Numbered from the stretch's first letter, positions 1 through 6,556 are shown. The stretch is 11,086 bases of DNA from Oscillospiraceae bacterium (GCA_900768675.1 CAAGDT010000049.1:1-11086); one strand, 5' to 3'. Notes: generated from the sequence alone by a model not told the origin. Numbers and translations are program-made.

Positions 1-45
1 ACAGAAATTTCGCAGGCATACTAACGTATGTCAAGAAATTTCTGT
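1..45 (+). repeat. Structured palindromic element, copy 1 (cut by window edge)
   Basis: This is a perfect two-part stem-loop. An 11-bp outer helix (1-11 with 35-45) and a 5-bp inner helix (17-21 CATAC with 26-30 GTATG) are separated by an asymmetric internal loop, GCAGG at 12-16 opposite TCAA at 31-34. The terminal loop is TAAC. The same internal loop and layout recur on the minus strand at 10941-10980 with different helix sequences. Downstream to about 120 the DNA is GC-rich and non-coding, and it probably belongs to the same element. The upstream half lies outside the window. I cannot assign it to a named RNA or repeat family. Confidence 0.7.
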
Positions 46-199
46 GCAATATGGCGGAAAATATGCAAGGGGGCGTGCGGCAAAGGCGGCAGCCGTTAAT
101 TGTGCGGTGTTGCCTTAATACAAATAATAGTATAAGCCGCCCTGCATTGCGCAAGGTAGCTTTCTGATACTTTAATTGAATTTGCATTAAGGCAGTATG

Positions 200-844
200 T
201 CATCTGCAATACCCGTAAATCTCCGGCACATCGCTAAGCAGGAAAAACCAGCTCTTCCCCTCGGAATACACAACAGCTCCCACCGCATACTTTGTTTTCG
301 GCGTTTCCTTTTCTACCCTTACCGAAAACTCGCCAAGCATAGCATAGTAGTCCTCCTGAAGGTCGCCCTCCGAATCCTTGTAGGAGTGAAGAAGCTTGTC
401 GATATAGACATACCTGTAAAAGCTTACAGTTCTCTCGCGGATAGCCTTATCCGCCCGCCTGCGGTGATTCAGTCCCGAAATATAAAGCGTAGCGCCGAGA
501 CCGCCTGTTACTGCAACAGTAAGCGTCCCGCCGAAGCCTATGGAAATTCCCGATAATCTGCCGGTAGAAATAAAGGTAACGATATTTACGATAACAGGAA
601 TCATAAAACTCAGCAGAATTACTCCGCCCAAGACCATCAGTATAATCGCAACGGTTCTGTTCTTCTTGTTCAGCTTTTCGATATGGGCGATAAGGGCGGA
701 GCAAAGCATATCATCAACAGGCAGAACCTCCCCGCTGAAAATTCCCACCGAGGCGGCGGGAAGAATCTGCGCACCGTCTGTCTGGACAACGGCGGGCTTT
801 TTACTGTAACCATCGTTATTTGAAAAGCGCTTGAAAAAGGACAT
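200..844 (-). CDS. Hypothetical two-helix membrane protein, 214 aa
   Basis: I do not recognise the family. The protein has a polar, probably cytosolic N-terminus (1-62), a hydrophobic helix at about 64-92, a short loop, a second glycine-rich helix at about 102-123, then an Arg-rich stretch (HRRRADKAIRER, about 127-138) and a soluble C-terminal part of roughly 75 residues with many Tyr residues. The Arg cluster after helix 2 suggests that both termini are cytosolic. The ATG at 844 is preceded by GAAAGGAAG at a 6-nt spacing, which supports this start. The gene lies 127 bp downstream of the PTS permease in the same direction. No strong terminator separates them, so some read-through is possible, but a candidate promoter sits at 885-893. 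No catalytic motif is visible. Confidence 0.75.
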   Translation of the reverse strand: MSFFKRFSNNDGYSKKPAVVQTDGAQILPAASVGIFSGEVLPVDDMLCSALIAHIEKLNKKNRTVAIILMVLGGVILLSFMIPVIVNIVTFISTGRLSGISIGFGGTLTVAVTGGLGATLYISGLNHRRRADKAIRERTVSFYRYVYIDKLLHSYKDSEGDLQEDYYAMLGEFSVRVEKETPKTKYAVGAVVYSEGKSWFFLLSDVPEIYGYCR

Positions 845-884
845 AATAACTTCCTTTCGGCAGTAGGATTTTACTTATATTTTA

Positions 885-893
885 ATTCTACCA
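885..893 (-). promoter_or_regulatory. Candidate extended -10 promoter for the 214-aa membrane protein
   Basis: On the minus strand this reads TGGTAGAAT, an extended -10 (TG-N-TAGAAT), about 40 nt upstream of the ATG at 844. No good -35 box lies 16-18 nt upstream, so the call rests on the extended -10 alone. The A/T-rich stretch further upstream (900-960) holds a GTAAAGCT direct repeat of unknown meaning. Confidence 0.35.
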
Positions 894-971
894 TACCGTA
901 AAGAAAAGTTCTTCCTGTTAAGTTAAAATTCCTGTAAAGCTTTTGTAAAGCTGTTTTTGGTGCATTAAGCC

Positions 972-3128
972 TTAACCCGTAATTCTGATTATACTGTCCC
1001 CCGCCTTTATTTCTCCCGATTTAACCGCCTCAACCAAGCCGTAGTCCTCGCTGTTGCAGACAATAATCGGGGTTACGGTCTTAAATCCCGCCTTTCGGAT
1101 TTCCTCAATATCAAAGGTAATCAGAAGGTCGCCCTTTCTGATTTTCTGCCCGTCGGAAACGTGGGCTTCAAAGAATTTTCCGCCTAACTTTACCGTGTCA
1201 ATGCCGATATGAAGCAGGATTTCTGCGCCGTCCTCTGAAACAATATTGATTGCGTGCTTTGTGTCGAAAACCGTTTCAACCCGTCCGTTGCAGGGAGAAA
1301 AAAGCCTGCCCTCGGTAGGCTCAACCGCTGCTCCCTCGCCAAGCACCTTTGTAGAAAACGCCTCGTCGGGCACATCTTCAAGGGGCATAACCCTGCCGCT
1401 TAAGGGAGAGAAAAGTTCTGCCGAAAGGTCGGACTTCCTTTCCGCCGTTTCTTCCTTTGTCGGAAGTTCTTCTGCTGTCGGTTCTTCTTCGTGCAGTTCT
1501 TCAGCAGTCAGCTCTTCTTCGGGAATTTCGTCAATTCCCATTTCCAGATAGTCCTCAAGGTCGGATTTTATAACAGAAACACCCGGACCGTAGATAACCT
1601 GTACACCGTTTCCTTTCCGGATAACGCCCGAAGCGCCGCTTATCCTTAGCTTATCCTCCCGCACAAGTCCGCCGTCCTTTACCGTAACCCTCAGCCTTGT
1701 GGCGCAGCAGTCTATATCCGAGATATTGCTCCTGCCACCAAGTCCAAGGACAATAAGAGCGCTTACCCTGTGGGCAGAGGAGAATTTTTCCCCATTATCT
1801 CCCCTTTTCTTCTGCTCCATGTCCTTTCGGGTGTATAGCTTTGTTTCGCCTCCTTCTTCTCTGCCGGGAGTCTTAAGATTAAGCTTCGTTATCATGAAGT
1901 AAAACACAAGATAGTAGATAACCGCATACAGAAGCCCCACCCCGATTATCCAGAGCCAGTTTGTCTTATCGTTTCCTTGCAGGATACCAAAAAGCGTAAG
2001 GTCGATTATGCCGCCGGAAAAGGTCATTCCCACAGTTACGCCCAGCAGATGCATAAGCATATAGGAAAGGCCAGCAAGTACGCAGTGAACGCCGTACATC
2101 AGCGGGGCTGCAAAAAGAAAGGAAAACTCCAAAGGCTCTGTTATTCCCGTAAGCGCCGAGGTGAGGGCGGCGGAAAGGAGAAGTCCACCCACCGCCTTTT
2201 TCTTCTCAGGCTTTGCCGCACGGTACATAGCAAAGGCTGCGGCAGGAAGTCCGAAAATCATAAAGGGAAACTTTCCCGTCATAAAGCGGGTTGCGGCAAG
2301 GGAGAAGGGCTCACCCGAGCCTGATGCCAGCTGTGCGAAGAAGATATTCTGCGCTCCCTGCACAAGTACCCCGTCTATTACCATTGAGCCGCCAAGCTCC
2401 GTCTGCCAGAAGGGCATATAGAAAACGTGGTGCAGACCAAAGGGTATAAGCGCCCGCTCGATTATGCCGTAAATCCATGTTCCTATATACCCCGATTTGA
2501 GAACAAGCTGTCCCAGCGCACCGATTGCAGACTGCACCAAGGGCCATAGGAAGAAAAGAAGTATGCCGACGCCGAGGTAGACAATACTGCATATTATCGG
2601 CACAAATCTTGTACCACCGAAAAAGGAGAGAACCTGCGGGAGCTGGATTTTGTAGAACCTGTTGTGCAGGGCTGCTACTCCAAGACCTACGATAATGCCC
2701 CCGAAAACCCCCATTTGCAGAGTTGTTATGCCAAGGGTTGAGGTGGTTGTGTTCGCCCCCATTGTTTCTGCGCCGCCCTTTGCGGTTATCATGGCGCTTA
2801 TCGCCGTGTTCATTATAAGATAGGCTACCGCCCCCGAAAGAGCCGCAACCTCCTTTTCCTTTTTCGCCATTCCTATCGCAACTCCCATAGCGAACAGCAA
2901 GGGCAGATTATCGAAAACTGCGCTTCCCGTTTCCCGCATAACCTCAAGAATTGTAAAAAGAAGCCCGCCCTCATGGATAATGCCTGTAAGGTGGTAGGCG
3001 TTAAGGGTTGTTGTATTAGTAAAGGAGCTGCCTATGCCGAGGAAAAGCCCCGCCACGGGAAGCAAGGCAATCGGCAGCATAAAGGAACGTCCGACCCTTT
3101 GCAGCACTCCGAAAATTTTGTCCTTCAT
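972..3128 (-). CDS. ptsG: PTS glucose-family transporter, EIICBA in one chain
   Basis: This is a 718-aa sugar permease of the phosphotransferase system, which imports and phosphorylates a hexose, most likely glucose. The EIIC membrane domain (about 1-425) starts with KIFGVLQRVGRSFMLP and carries the GITEPLEFSFLF segment near 328-339 and the terminal LKTPGRE. EIIB (about 450-525) has the phospho-cysteine in the CATRLR motif (Cys475). An acidic linker (about 531-570, with TAEEL twice) leads to EIIA (about 572-718), with the phospho-histidine in LLHIGIDTV (His640) and the helper His625. By eye it resembles Bacillus PtsG more than NagE, and like PtsG it has EIIA fused at the C-terminus. The start at 3128 was chosen because AAAGGA lies 10 nt upstream and the EIIC domain begins exactly there. 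Substrate is inferred from family resemblance only. Confidence 0.93.
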   Translation of the reverse strand: MKDKIFGVLQRVGRSFMLPIALLPVAGLFLGIGSSFTNTTTLNAYHLTGIIHEGGLLFTILEVMRETGSAVFDNLPLLFAMGVAIGMAKKEKEVAALSGAVAYLIMNTAISAMITAKGGAETMGANTTTSTLGITTLQMGVFGGIIVGLGVAALHNRFYKIQLPQVLSFFGGTRFVPIICSIVYLGVGILLFFLWPLVQSAIGALGQLVLKSGYIGTWIYGIIERALIPFGLHHVFYMPFWQTELGGSMVIDGVLVQGAQNIFFAQLASGSGEPFSLAATRFMTGKFPFMIFGLPAAAFAMYRAAKPEKKKAVGGLLLSAALTSALTGITEPLEFSFLFAAPLMYGVHCVLAGLSYMLMHLLGVTVGMTFSGGIIDLTLFGILQGNDKTNWLWIIGVGLLYAVIYYLVFYFMITKLNLKTPGREEGGETKLYTRKDMEQKKRGDNGEKFSSAHRVSALIVLGLGGRSNISDIDCCATRLRVTVKDGGLVREDKLRISGASGVIRKGNGVQVIYGPGVSVIKSDLEDYLEMGIDEIPEEELTAEELHEEEPTAEELPTKEETAERKSDLSAELFSPLSGRVMPLEDVPDEAFSTKVLGEGAAVEPTEGRLFSPCNGRVETVFDTKHAINIVSEDGAEILLHIGIDTVKLGGKFFEAHVSDGQKIRKGDLLITFDIEEIRKAGFKTVTPIIVCNSEDYGLVEAVKSGEIKAGDSIIRITG

Positions 3129-3158
3129 TTCAAAAAAATCCTTTCTTCTGCGTGTTTT

Positions 3159-3183
3159 AAGAATATTATTCCTGTTTATTCTT
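3159..3183 (-). promoter_or_regulatory. Inverted repeat in the ptsG 5' region
   Basis: A 7-bp inverted repeat, AAGAATA and TATTCTT (3159-3165 and 3177-3183), is separated by 11 nt and ends about 30 nt before the ptsG start. It could be an operator or an mRNA hairpin. It is AT-rich and could occur by chance. No clear sigma-A promoter and no LicT/GlcT-type antiterminator sequence was seen between here and 3300. Confidence 0.25.
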
Positions 3184-3293
3184 GTTTTATTATTGCAGAG
3201 AAAAGTTAAAATTTTGAAAAAAGGACAGTGTTGCTGCTTGATAATTTTGATTAATGAAGGTATTTCCGATTTGCTGTAATTCGGAGTATTAGC

Positions 3294-3365
3294 TATAAAA
3301 ATAACGCCGCAAAGCGGCGCACCATAATTATTCATTAATCGTTATTCGTTATTCAATATTCAATA
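3294..3365 (-). repeat. AT-rich direct-repeat element with terminator-like hairpin
   Basis: Read on the minus strand, imperfect iterations of GAATAACGA/GAATAAT (about 3321-3363) run into a 6-bp GC hairpin with a 3-nt loop (CGCCGC-TTT-GCGGCG, 3305-3319), followed by TTATTTTTAT. The hairpin plus U-rich tail has the form of a rho-independent terminator on the minus strand. It sits after the hslO terminator and about 165 nt before ptsG, so it could isolate ptsG or, if transcribed with it, act as an attenuator. The repeated AT units joined to a GC hairpin look like a small dispersed intergenic repeat; only one copy is present here. Confidence 0.5.
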
Positions 3366-3414
3366 AAAACGAAACAAGGACTGTTACAGCGAACACCGCA
3401 GCAGTCCCTTTCGT
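3365..3414 (-). terminator. Rho-independent terminator after hslO
   Basis: The hairpin on the minus strand pairs GGACTG (3407-3402) with CAGTCC (3383-3378), with further pairing possible inside the loop. It is followed by TTGTTTCGTTTTTATT. It begins about 13 nt past the hslO stop, where the yerC-like/methyltransferase/hslO operon should end. Outer arms ACGAAA/TTTCGT can extend the stem. Confidence 0.7.
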
Positions 3415-3426
3415 ATTCATATCAAA

Positions 3427-4305
3427 TCACTTTGCGCTTTTCAGCAATTCTTTCAGTTCCTCGCTTGTAAAGCTGTACTTCTTGTCGCAGAAATGACAGC
3501 AGACCTCTGTGCTTTCCTGCTCATCTGCAAGCTTCTGAAGCTCCTTTGCTCCGAGGCTTATAAGAATACGCTCGGTTCTTTCCCGACTGCACCCGCAGCG
3601 GTAATTCGCTTCCCAGCTGTCAAGAATATCCCCGTTCAGCCCTTCCAGTCCCTTAAGAGCAATCTCCTCGCTGGTCATTCCCGACTCGATAAGGGCGGTA
3701 ACGCTCTGCATATTCTGTATATTCTTTTCAATTACGTCAATTGCAGCCTCGTTTATCGGCGGAACAAGCTGGATTATATATCCTCCCGCCGCCTTTATGC
3801 TCCAGTCACGGTCAACGAGAACACCCAGAGCGCAGACGGTAGGTATCTGCTCGCTTACTGCAAAGTAGCTTGTGATGTCCTCCGCAATTTCTCCCGAAAC
3901 AATGGGAGTCTGGGTTGCGTAAGGCTCTTTCAGCCCCAAATCCTTTATAACCCCGAGAAAGCCCTCAGTTCCCACATAGCCCGAAACGTCAAGCTTGCCG
4001 TTTGGCTTTAAGGGCAGGTCAACCTGCGGGTTTTCGGAATAACACTTTACATTTCCCATATAGTCTGCGGCAGCAACGATATTGCCGGAAGGACCGCCGC
4101 CGTTAAGACGAAGAGTAAGCGTATCCTCCTCGCCTTTGAGCAAAGCGCCCATAATGCTTGCTGCGGTACATAGCCGTCCGAGGGCGGCAGAGGCTACCGG
4201 TGTGGTTTTGTGTATTCTGAAAATCTCGTTTACAATATCCGTTGAATTTATAGCCGAGCAGAGAACGCTTCCGTCCGCTGACAGGGCTCTTACTATCTTA
4301 CCCAA
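3427..4305 (-). CDS. hslO: Hsp33 redox-regulated chaperonin
   Basis: This is a 292-aa cytosolic holdase chaperone that binds unfolding proteins under oxidative stress. In the known family, four C-terminal cysteines hold zinc in the reduced, inactive form and form disulfides when oxidised. All four are present: Cys237-Gly-Cys239 (RCGCS) and Cys270-x-x-Cys273 (CHFC). An extra Cys269 lies next to the last pair. The N-terminal part has the family hallmarks SAALGRLCTAASIMG (about 39-53) and GPSGNIVAAADYMGNVKCY (about 71-89). The start codon is TTG at 4305 with AAAGGAAG at a 7-nt spacing, and no ATG fits the conserved N-terminus. The gene follows the methyltransferase by 13 nt and its Shine-Dalgarno overlaps that gene's stop codon, so translation is probably coupled. 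Confidence 0.95.
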   Translation of the reverse strand: MGKIVRALSADGSVLCSAINSTDIVNEIFRIHKTTPVASAALGRLCTAASIMGALLKGEEDTLTLRLNGGGPSGNIVAAADYMGNVKCYSENPQVDLPLKPNGKLDVSGYVGTEGFLGVIKDLGLKEPYATQTPIVSGEIAEDITSYFAVSEQIPTVCALGVLVDRDWSIKAAGGYIIQLVPPINEAAIDVIEKNIQNMQSVTALIESGMTSEEIALKGLEGLNGDILDSWEANYRCGCSRERTERILISLGAKELQKLADEQESTEVCCHFCDKKYSFTSEELKELLKSAK

Positions 4306-4318
4306 AATAATTCTTCCT

Positions 4319-5047
4319 TTACTTCTTTTTTGCTACAAAAGTAAGCTTCTCGCTGTCCTCTTTCGGGGGCAGCAGGGTTGGATACTCATAGCAGGCTAAA
4401 ACCTCGAAGCCCGCTTCCCTGAGCATTTCCTCAATCTGCTCCTTAGAATAGGCGGTTTCGGTAAAGTCATCGCTGTAACGATGATATACGCCCTTCCTGT
4501 TCTCAAAAAAATCAAGGTAAATTCCTGTTTTTCCCTCGCCGAGATACTCGTTCTGCCAGACGCAGTAAACCCTTTCATCATCGTACACAAAGGTGTTGTC
4601 CCCAAGCACCTGCTCATGCTTAAAAAGAGTATTTACATCGAACAAAAACAGCGCTCCCGGGTTTGAGAACAGGGAAACACGATTGAACGCCTGCTGTACG
4701 TCCTCGGCGGTTTCAAGGTGGTTTATGCTGTCAAGAGAGCAGATTGCGCCGTCGATTGTGCCGTATAAATCAAGACAGCACATATCCTGACAAAGATATT
4801 CTATCCCCTCGTGCTCCTTTGAAACAGCGATACTGAGCATTTCTTCCGAAATATCCGTACCTATAACGTCGTAGCCCATACCCTTAAGAATAACCGAAAG
4901 GCTACCCGTTCCGCAGGCAAGGTCAAGCATAATGCCCTTCCTGCCCCCGAATTTACGGTTCAGCCCGTCGTAGTATTCCGCAAGACTCCGGTAGTCGATA
5001 TTCTCCGTAAGAAAATCGTAGTACCCCGCAAAAGCCTCGTATCCCAT
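4319..5047 (-). CDS. Class I SAM-dependent methyltransferase, YqeM-like
   Basis: This 242-aa protein has the Rossmann-fold SAM-binding motif I, LDLACGTG (41-48), the acidic residue that binds the ribose after strand 2 (Asp65 in GTDIS), and the QDM and DGAICSLDSINHL segments typical of motifs II and III. By eye it resembles B. subtilis YqeM and related small-molecule or unknown-substrate methyltransferases, including the LFLFDVN segment near 133-139 and a C-terminal EAGFE motif. No tRNA- or DNA-binding extension is visible, so the substrate is unknown. The ATG at 5047 overlaps the TGA of the upstream YerC-like gene (TGATG), showing translational coupling. It shares an operon with hslO. Confidence 0.85.
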   Translation of the reverse strand: MGYEAFAGYYDFLTENIDYRSLAEYYDGLNRKFGGRKGIMLDLACGTGSLSVILKGMGYDVIGTDISEEMLSIAVSKEHEGIEYLCQDMCCLDLYGTIDGAICSLDSINHLETAEDVQQAFNRVSLFSNPGALFLFDVNTLFKHEQVLGDNTFVYDDERVYCVWQNEYLGEGKTGIYLDFFENRKGVYHRYSDDFTETAYSKEQIEEMLREAGFEVLACYEYPTLLPPKEDSEKLTFVAKKK

Positions 5048-5349
5048 CAGAGCTTGTTGACTTCCTTAAGGCGGTTAAAGACAACGTTGTAGCCGTCCCT
5101 GCCGCACTGGAGAGTTCTGTTTACACGGCTGATTGTGGCGGTGCTGGCGCTGGTTTTTTCAACGATATCAGCGTAAACCTTGTCCTCTGTGAGAAGCTTT
5201 GCAACCACAAGGCGCTGAGAAATTGAGGCAAGCTCCTGAACAGTACACAAATCCTCGAAAAACGCCTCGCACTCCTCCATATTTTTCAGCTGGAGAATAG
5301 CCTCGTAGAGAAATTTTCTGTTTTCGTAGTTGATATTCTGCTTTTTCAT
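5047..5349 (-). CDS. yerC: YerC/YecD-type TrpR-family DNA-binding protein
   Basis: This 100-aa protein belongs to the Trp repressor superfamily, YerC/YecD branch. Residues 24-55 (EECEAFFEDLCTVQEL and ISQRLVVAKLL) match the family's leading helices. The helix-turn-helix is about 57-80, with the recognition-helix segment ASTATISRVNRTL. The protein is small and cytosolic, with no ligand pocket that I can identify from sequence. The ATG at 5349 follows GGAAAG at a 7-nt spacing. It is the first gene of the yerC-methyltransferase-hslO operon, behind a strong promoter and a long foldable leader, so autoregulation is possible but not shown. The exact DNA target and function of this branch are not known to me. 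Confidence 0.88.
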   Translation of the reverse strand: MKKQNINYENRKFLYEAILQLKNMEECEAFFEDLCTVQELASISQRLVVAKLLTEDKVYADIVEKTSASTATISRVNRTLQCGRDGYNVVFNRLKEVNKL

Positions 5350-5512
5350 AATAAACTTTCCTTTCCTTTAAAGGATACCTGCATAAAACGGCAGGAATGC
5401 CCGATTTTAAAGCTTTTTCTCAGCTTTTGGGGCAGTAATTCTTGACGCCGCTTTTTCTGCGGCGGCGGCAGACGTAAACGGTACGCCGAAAAAACGGAAT
5501 TGCCGCATTAAT
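5350..5512 (-). promoter_or_regulatory. Long structured 5' leader of the yerC-like operon
   Basis: Minus-strand RNA from the predicted start near 5512 can form these helices in order: GCGGCA/TGCCGC (5506-5501 with 5470-5465); CGCCGC/GCGGCG (5464-5459 with 5451-5446), directly abutting the first; TGCCC/GGGCA (5434-5430 with 5402-5398) enclosing AAAGCT/AGCTTT (5427-5422 with 5414-5409); and CCTGC/GCAGG (5395-5391 with 5382-5378). A TCCTTT (5375-5370) just before the AAAGGA-rich ribosome binding site could pair with it. I do not recognise a known riboswitch class. The folding was done by eye. Confidence 0.45.
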
Positions 5513-5518
5513 AATTAT

Positions 5519-5547
5519 AGTTTACTACTAAAAAGCAAAAAAGTCAA
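5519..5547 (-). promoter_or_regulatory. Sigma-A promoter of the yerC-like/methyltransferase/hslO operon
   Basis: On the minus strand, -35 TTGACT (5547-5542), a 17-nt spacer and -10 TAAACT (5524-5519) are present. The predicted start is near 5512, giving a leader of about 160 nt. TATAAT also occurs 5 nt further downstream but at too long a spacing. Confidence 0.75.
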
Positions 5548-5609
5548 GGGATTTGATGAAAATTGAGGGAAAACTCATGGAAACTTAAGTCGGAATTTCA
5601 GAGAAAGCC

Positions 5610-5638
5610 TTGTATCTTACCGCCGCAAGTGATATAAT
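5610..5638 (+). promoter_or_regulatory. Sigma-A promoter of the 238-aa membrane protein gene
   Basis: TTGTAT (5610-5615), a 17-nt spacer and a perfect TATAAT (5633-5638) are present. The predicted start is near 5645, about 34 nt before the ATG at 5679. The two divergent promoters are separated by about 60 bp. Confidence 0.8.
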
Positions 5639-5678
5639 ATCAACAAGAAGCAATTTCACGCAAAGGAGCGATAAAATT

Positions 5679-6395
5679 ATGAAAAAAACTATGGCTGACA
5701 AGGCGAAAATGATATTTCTGCTGCTGTATTTTCTGATACTGACGGCGGAGCGGCTTATAAGCCTTGGGTCGATTTTCACGGGGGATTTTTCCCACTTTGA
5801 CGGGCTGGACCTGTATATGACAATTCTTACAATCCTGTCCTTAATCGGCGCATATCTCTTTATATTCTTAAGGTGCAGGTCTGCTTCCTCACCTGCTGAG
5901 CTTTTCGGCAGGCTCTCGGTTGCGGCGGGAATAATCCTGCTGGGCGGAATGGTACATACCCACGGCTCAATCCCTCCTCTCCAGTTCGTAAGCTACGGAA
6001 TGATACTGATTTCAATGGCGATACATACTGCGGTGCAGGTAAAGGAGCATGGCGGCGGAGTTATACGGTGGCTGTCCTTCAGCTATATAGTCGCTTTTTC
6101 TATGGCTATTCCCGTGGTTTACCCTACCTCGATTGAATTATCGTGGCTGTTTATTCCGCTGGAGATTGTGGTTTCGGCAGGAATGGTAGTGCTGTTTACG
6201 GTAATGCTGCGGGGCTTCTATATGGACACGGGAGCTTACTGCTTCCACCCTGCCCCGCTGATTGCTGCGGTAATCGGGGACGCTGCTGTTATTGCACTTC
6301 GCTTCAGCGAGGAAATAAACTATTTCGTGCTTATTTTTATCTCGATTGCGGTTATTTTATTTATTGCAGGGAGATTTGCCGTCCGTAAAGGATAA
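5679..6395 (+). CDS. Hypothetical polytopic membrane protein, 238 aa
   Basis: I do not recognise a family. The protein is almost entirely hydrophobic, with seven or eight likely membrane helices at about 11-31, 46-65, 77-94, 101-119, 131-149, 153-176, 192-208 and 214-232. Short polar loops contain GDFSHFDGLD (35-44), a His pair in MVHTHGS (91-97) and an Arg-rich C-terminus. There are no soluble domains and no transporter signature. The start is ATG 5679, with AAAGGAG at a 10-nt spacing and the promoter at 5610-5638; the open frame upstream of 5679 overlaps that promoter and cannot be translated from it. The gene appears monocistronic, transcribed away from the yerC-like operon and followed by a weak terminator before the pot operon. 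Confidence 0.8.
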   Translation: MKKTMADKAKMIFLLLYFLILTAERLISLGSIFTGDFSHFDGLDLYMTILTILSLIGAYLFIFLRCRSASSPAELFGRLSVAAGIILLGGMVHTHGSIPPLQFVSYGMILISMAIHTAVQVKEHGGGVIRWLSFSYIVAFSMAIPVVYPTSIELSWLFIPLEIVVSAGMVVLFTVMLRGFYMDTGAYCFHPAPLIAAVIGDAAVIALRFSEEINYFVLIFISIAVILFIAGRFAVRKG

Positions 6396-6450
6396 GCCCG
6401 CAGGAAGAAGTACTGCAAACATAACAAAACAAGGCAAAACTGGCGAGAAG

Positions 6451-6494
6451 CTGCTTATTCGGCAGTAAACCGTCGGTTTTAATCTGTCTTTTTT
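6451..6494 (+). terminator. Weak terminator after the 238-aa membrane protein gene
   Basis: A small hairpin, AAACC-GTC-GGTTT (6467-6479), is followed by TAATCTGTC and six T (6489-6494). A preceding CTGC/GCAG stem (6451-6454 with 6462-6465) may stack on it. The stem is short and the T tract is offset, so termination may be partial. The rest of 6396-6556 shows no gene. Confidence 0.4.
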
Positions 6495-6556
6495 ATCAGC
6501 CTTTTCTCCCGCTGAATATTTTTTGCAAAAAAATTGTATTTTTTGTCGAAAAACTA

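Noticed and set aside
3129..3300. Searched for a GlcT/LicT-type antiterminator (RAT) in the ptsG leader
   Set aside because: No sequence resembling the RAT consensus overlapping a terminator was seen; the only terminator-like hairpin (3305-3319) lacks such an overlap.
3129..3335. Possible 69-residue N-terminal extension of PtsG
   Set aside because: The extension is low-complexity, runs through the intergenic repeat hairpin and has no family counterpart. ATG at 3128 has its own ribosome binding site and begins exactly at the EIIC domain.
3493..4011. 172-codon plus-strand frame antisense to hslO
   Set aside because: It lies wholly within the certain hslO gene, shows no domain and has no ribosome binding site. 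It is a shadow frame.
5610..5678. Earlier start for the 238-aa membrane protein
   Set aside because: The segment contains the -35 and -10 boxes of the gene's own promoter, so it would not be transcribed; ATG 5679 has AAAGGAG upstream.
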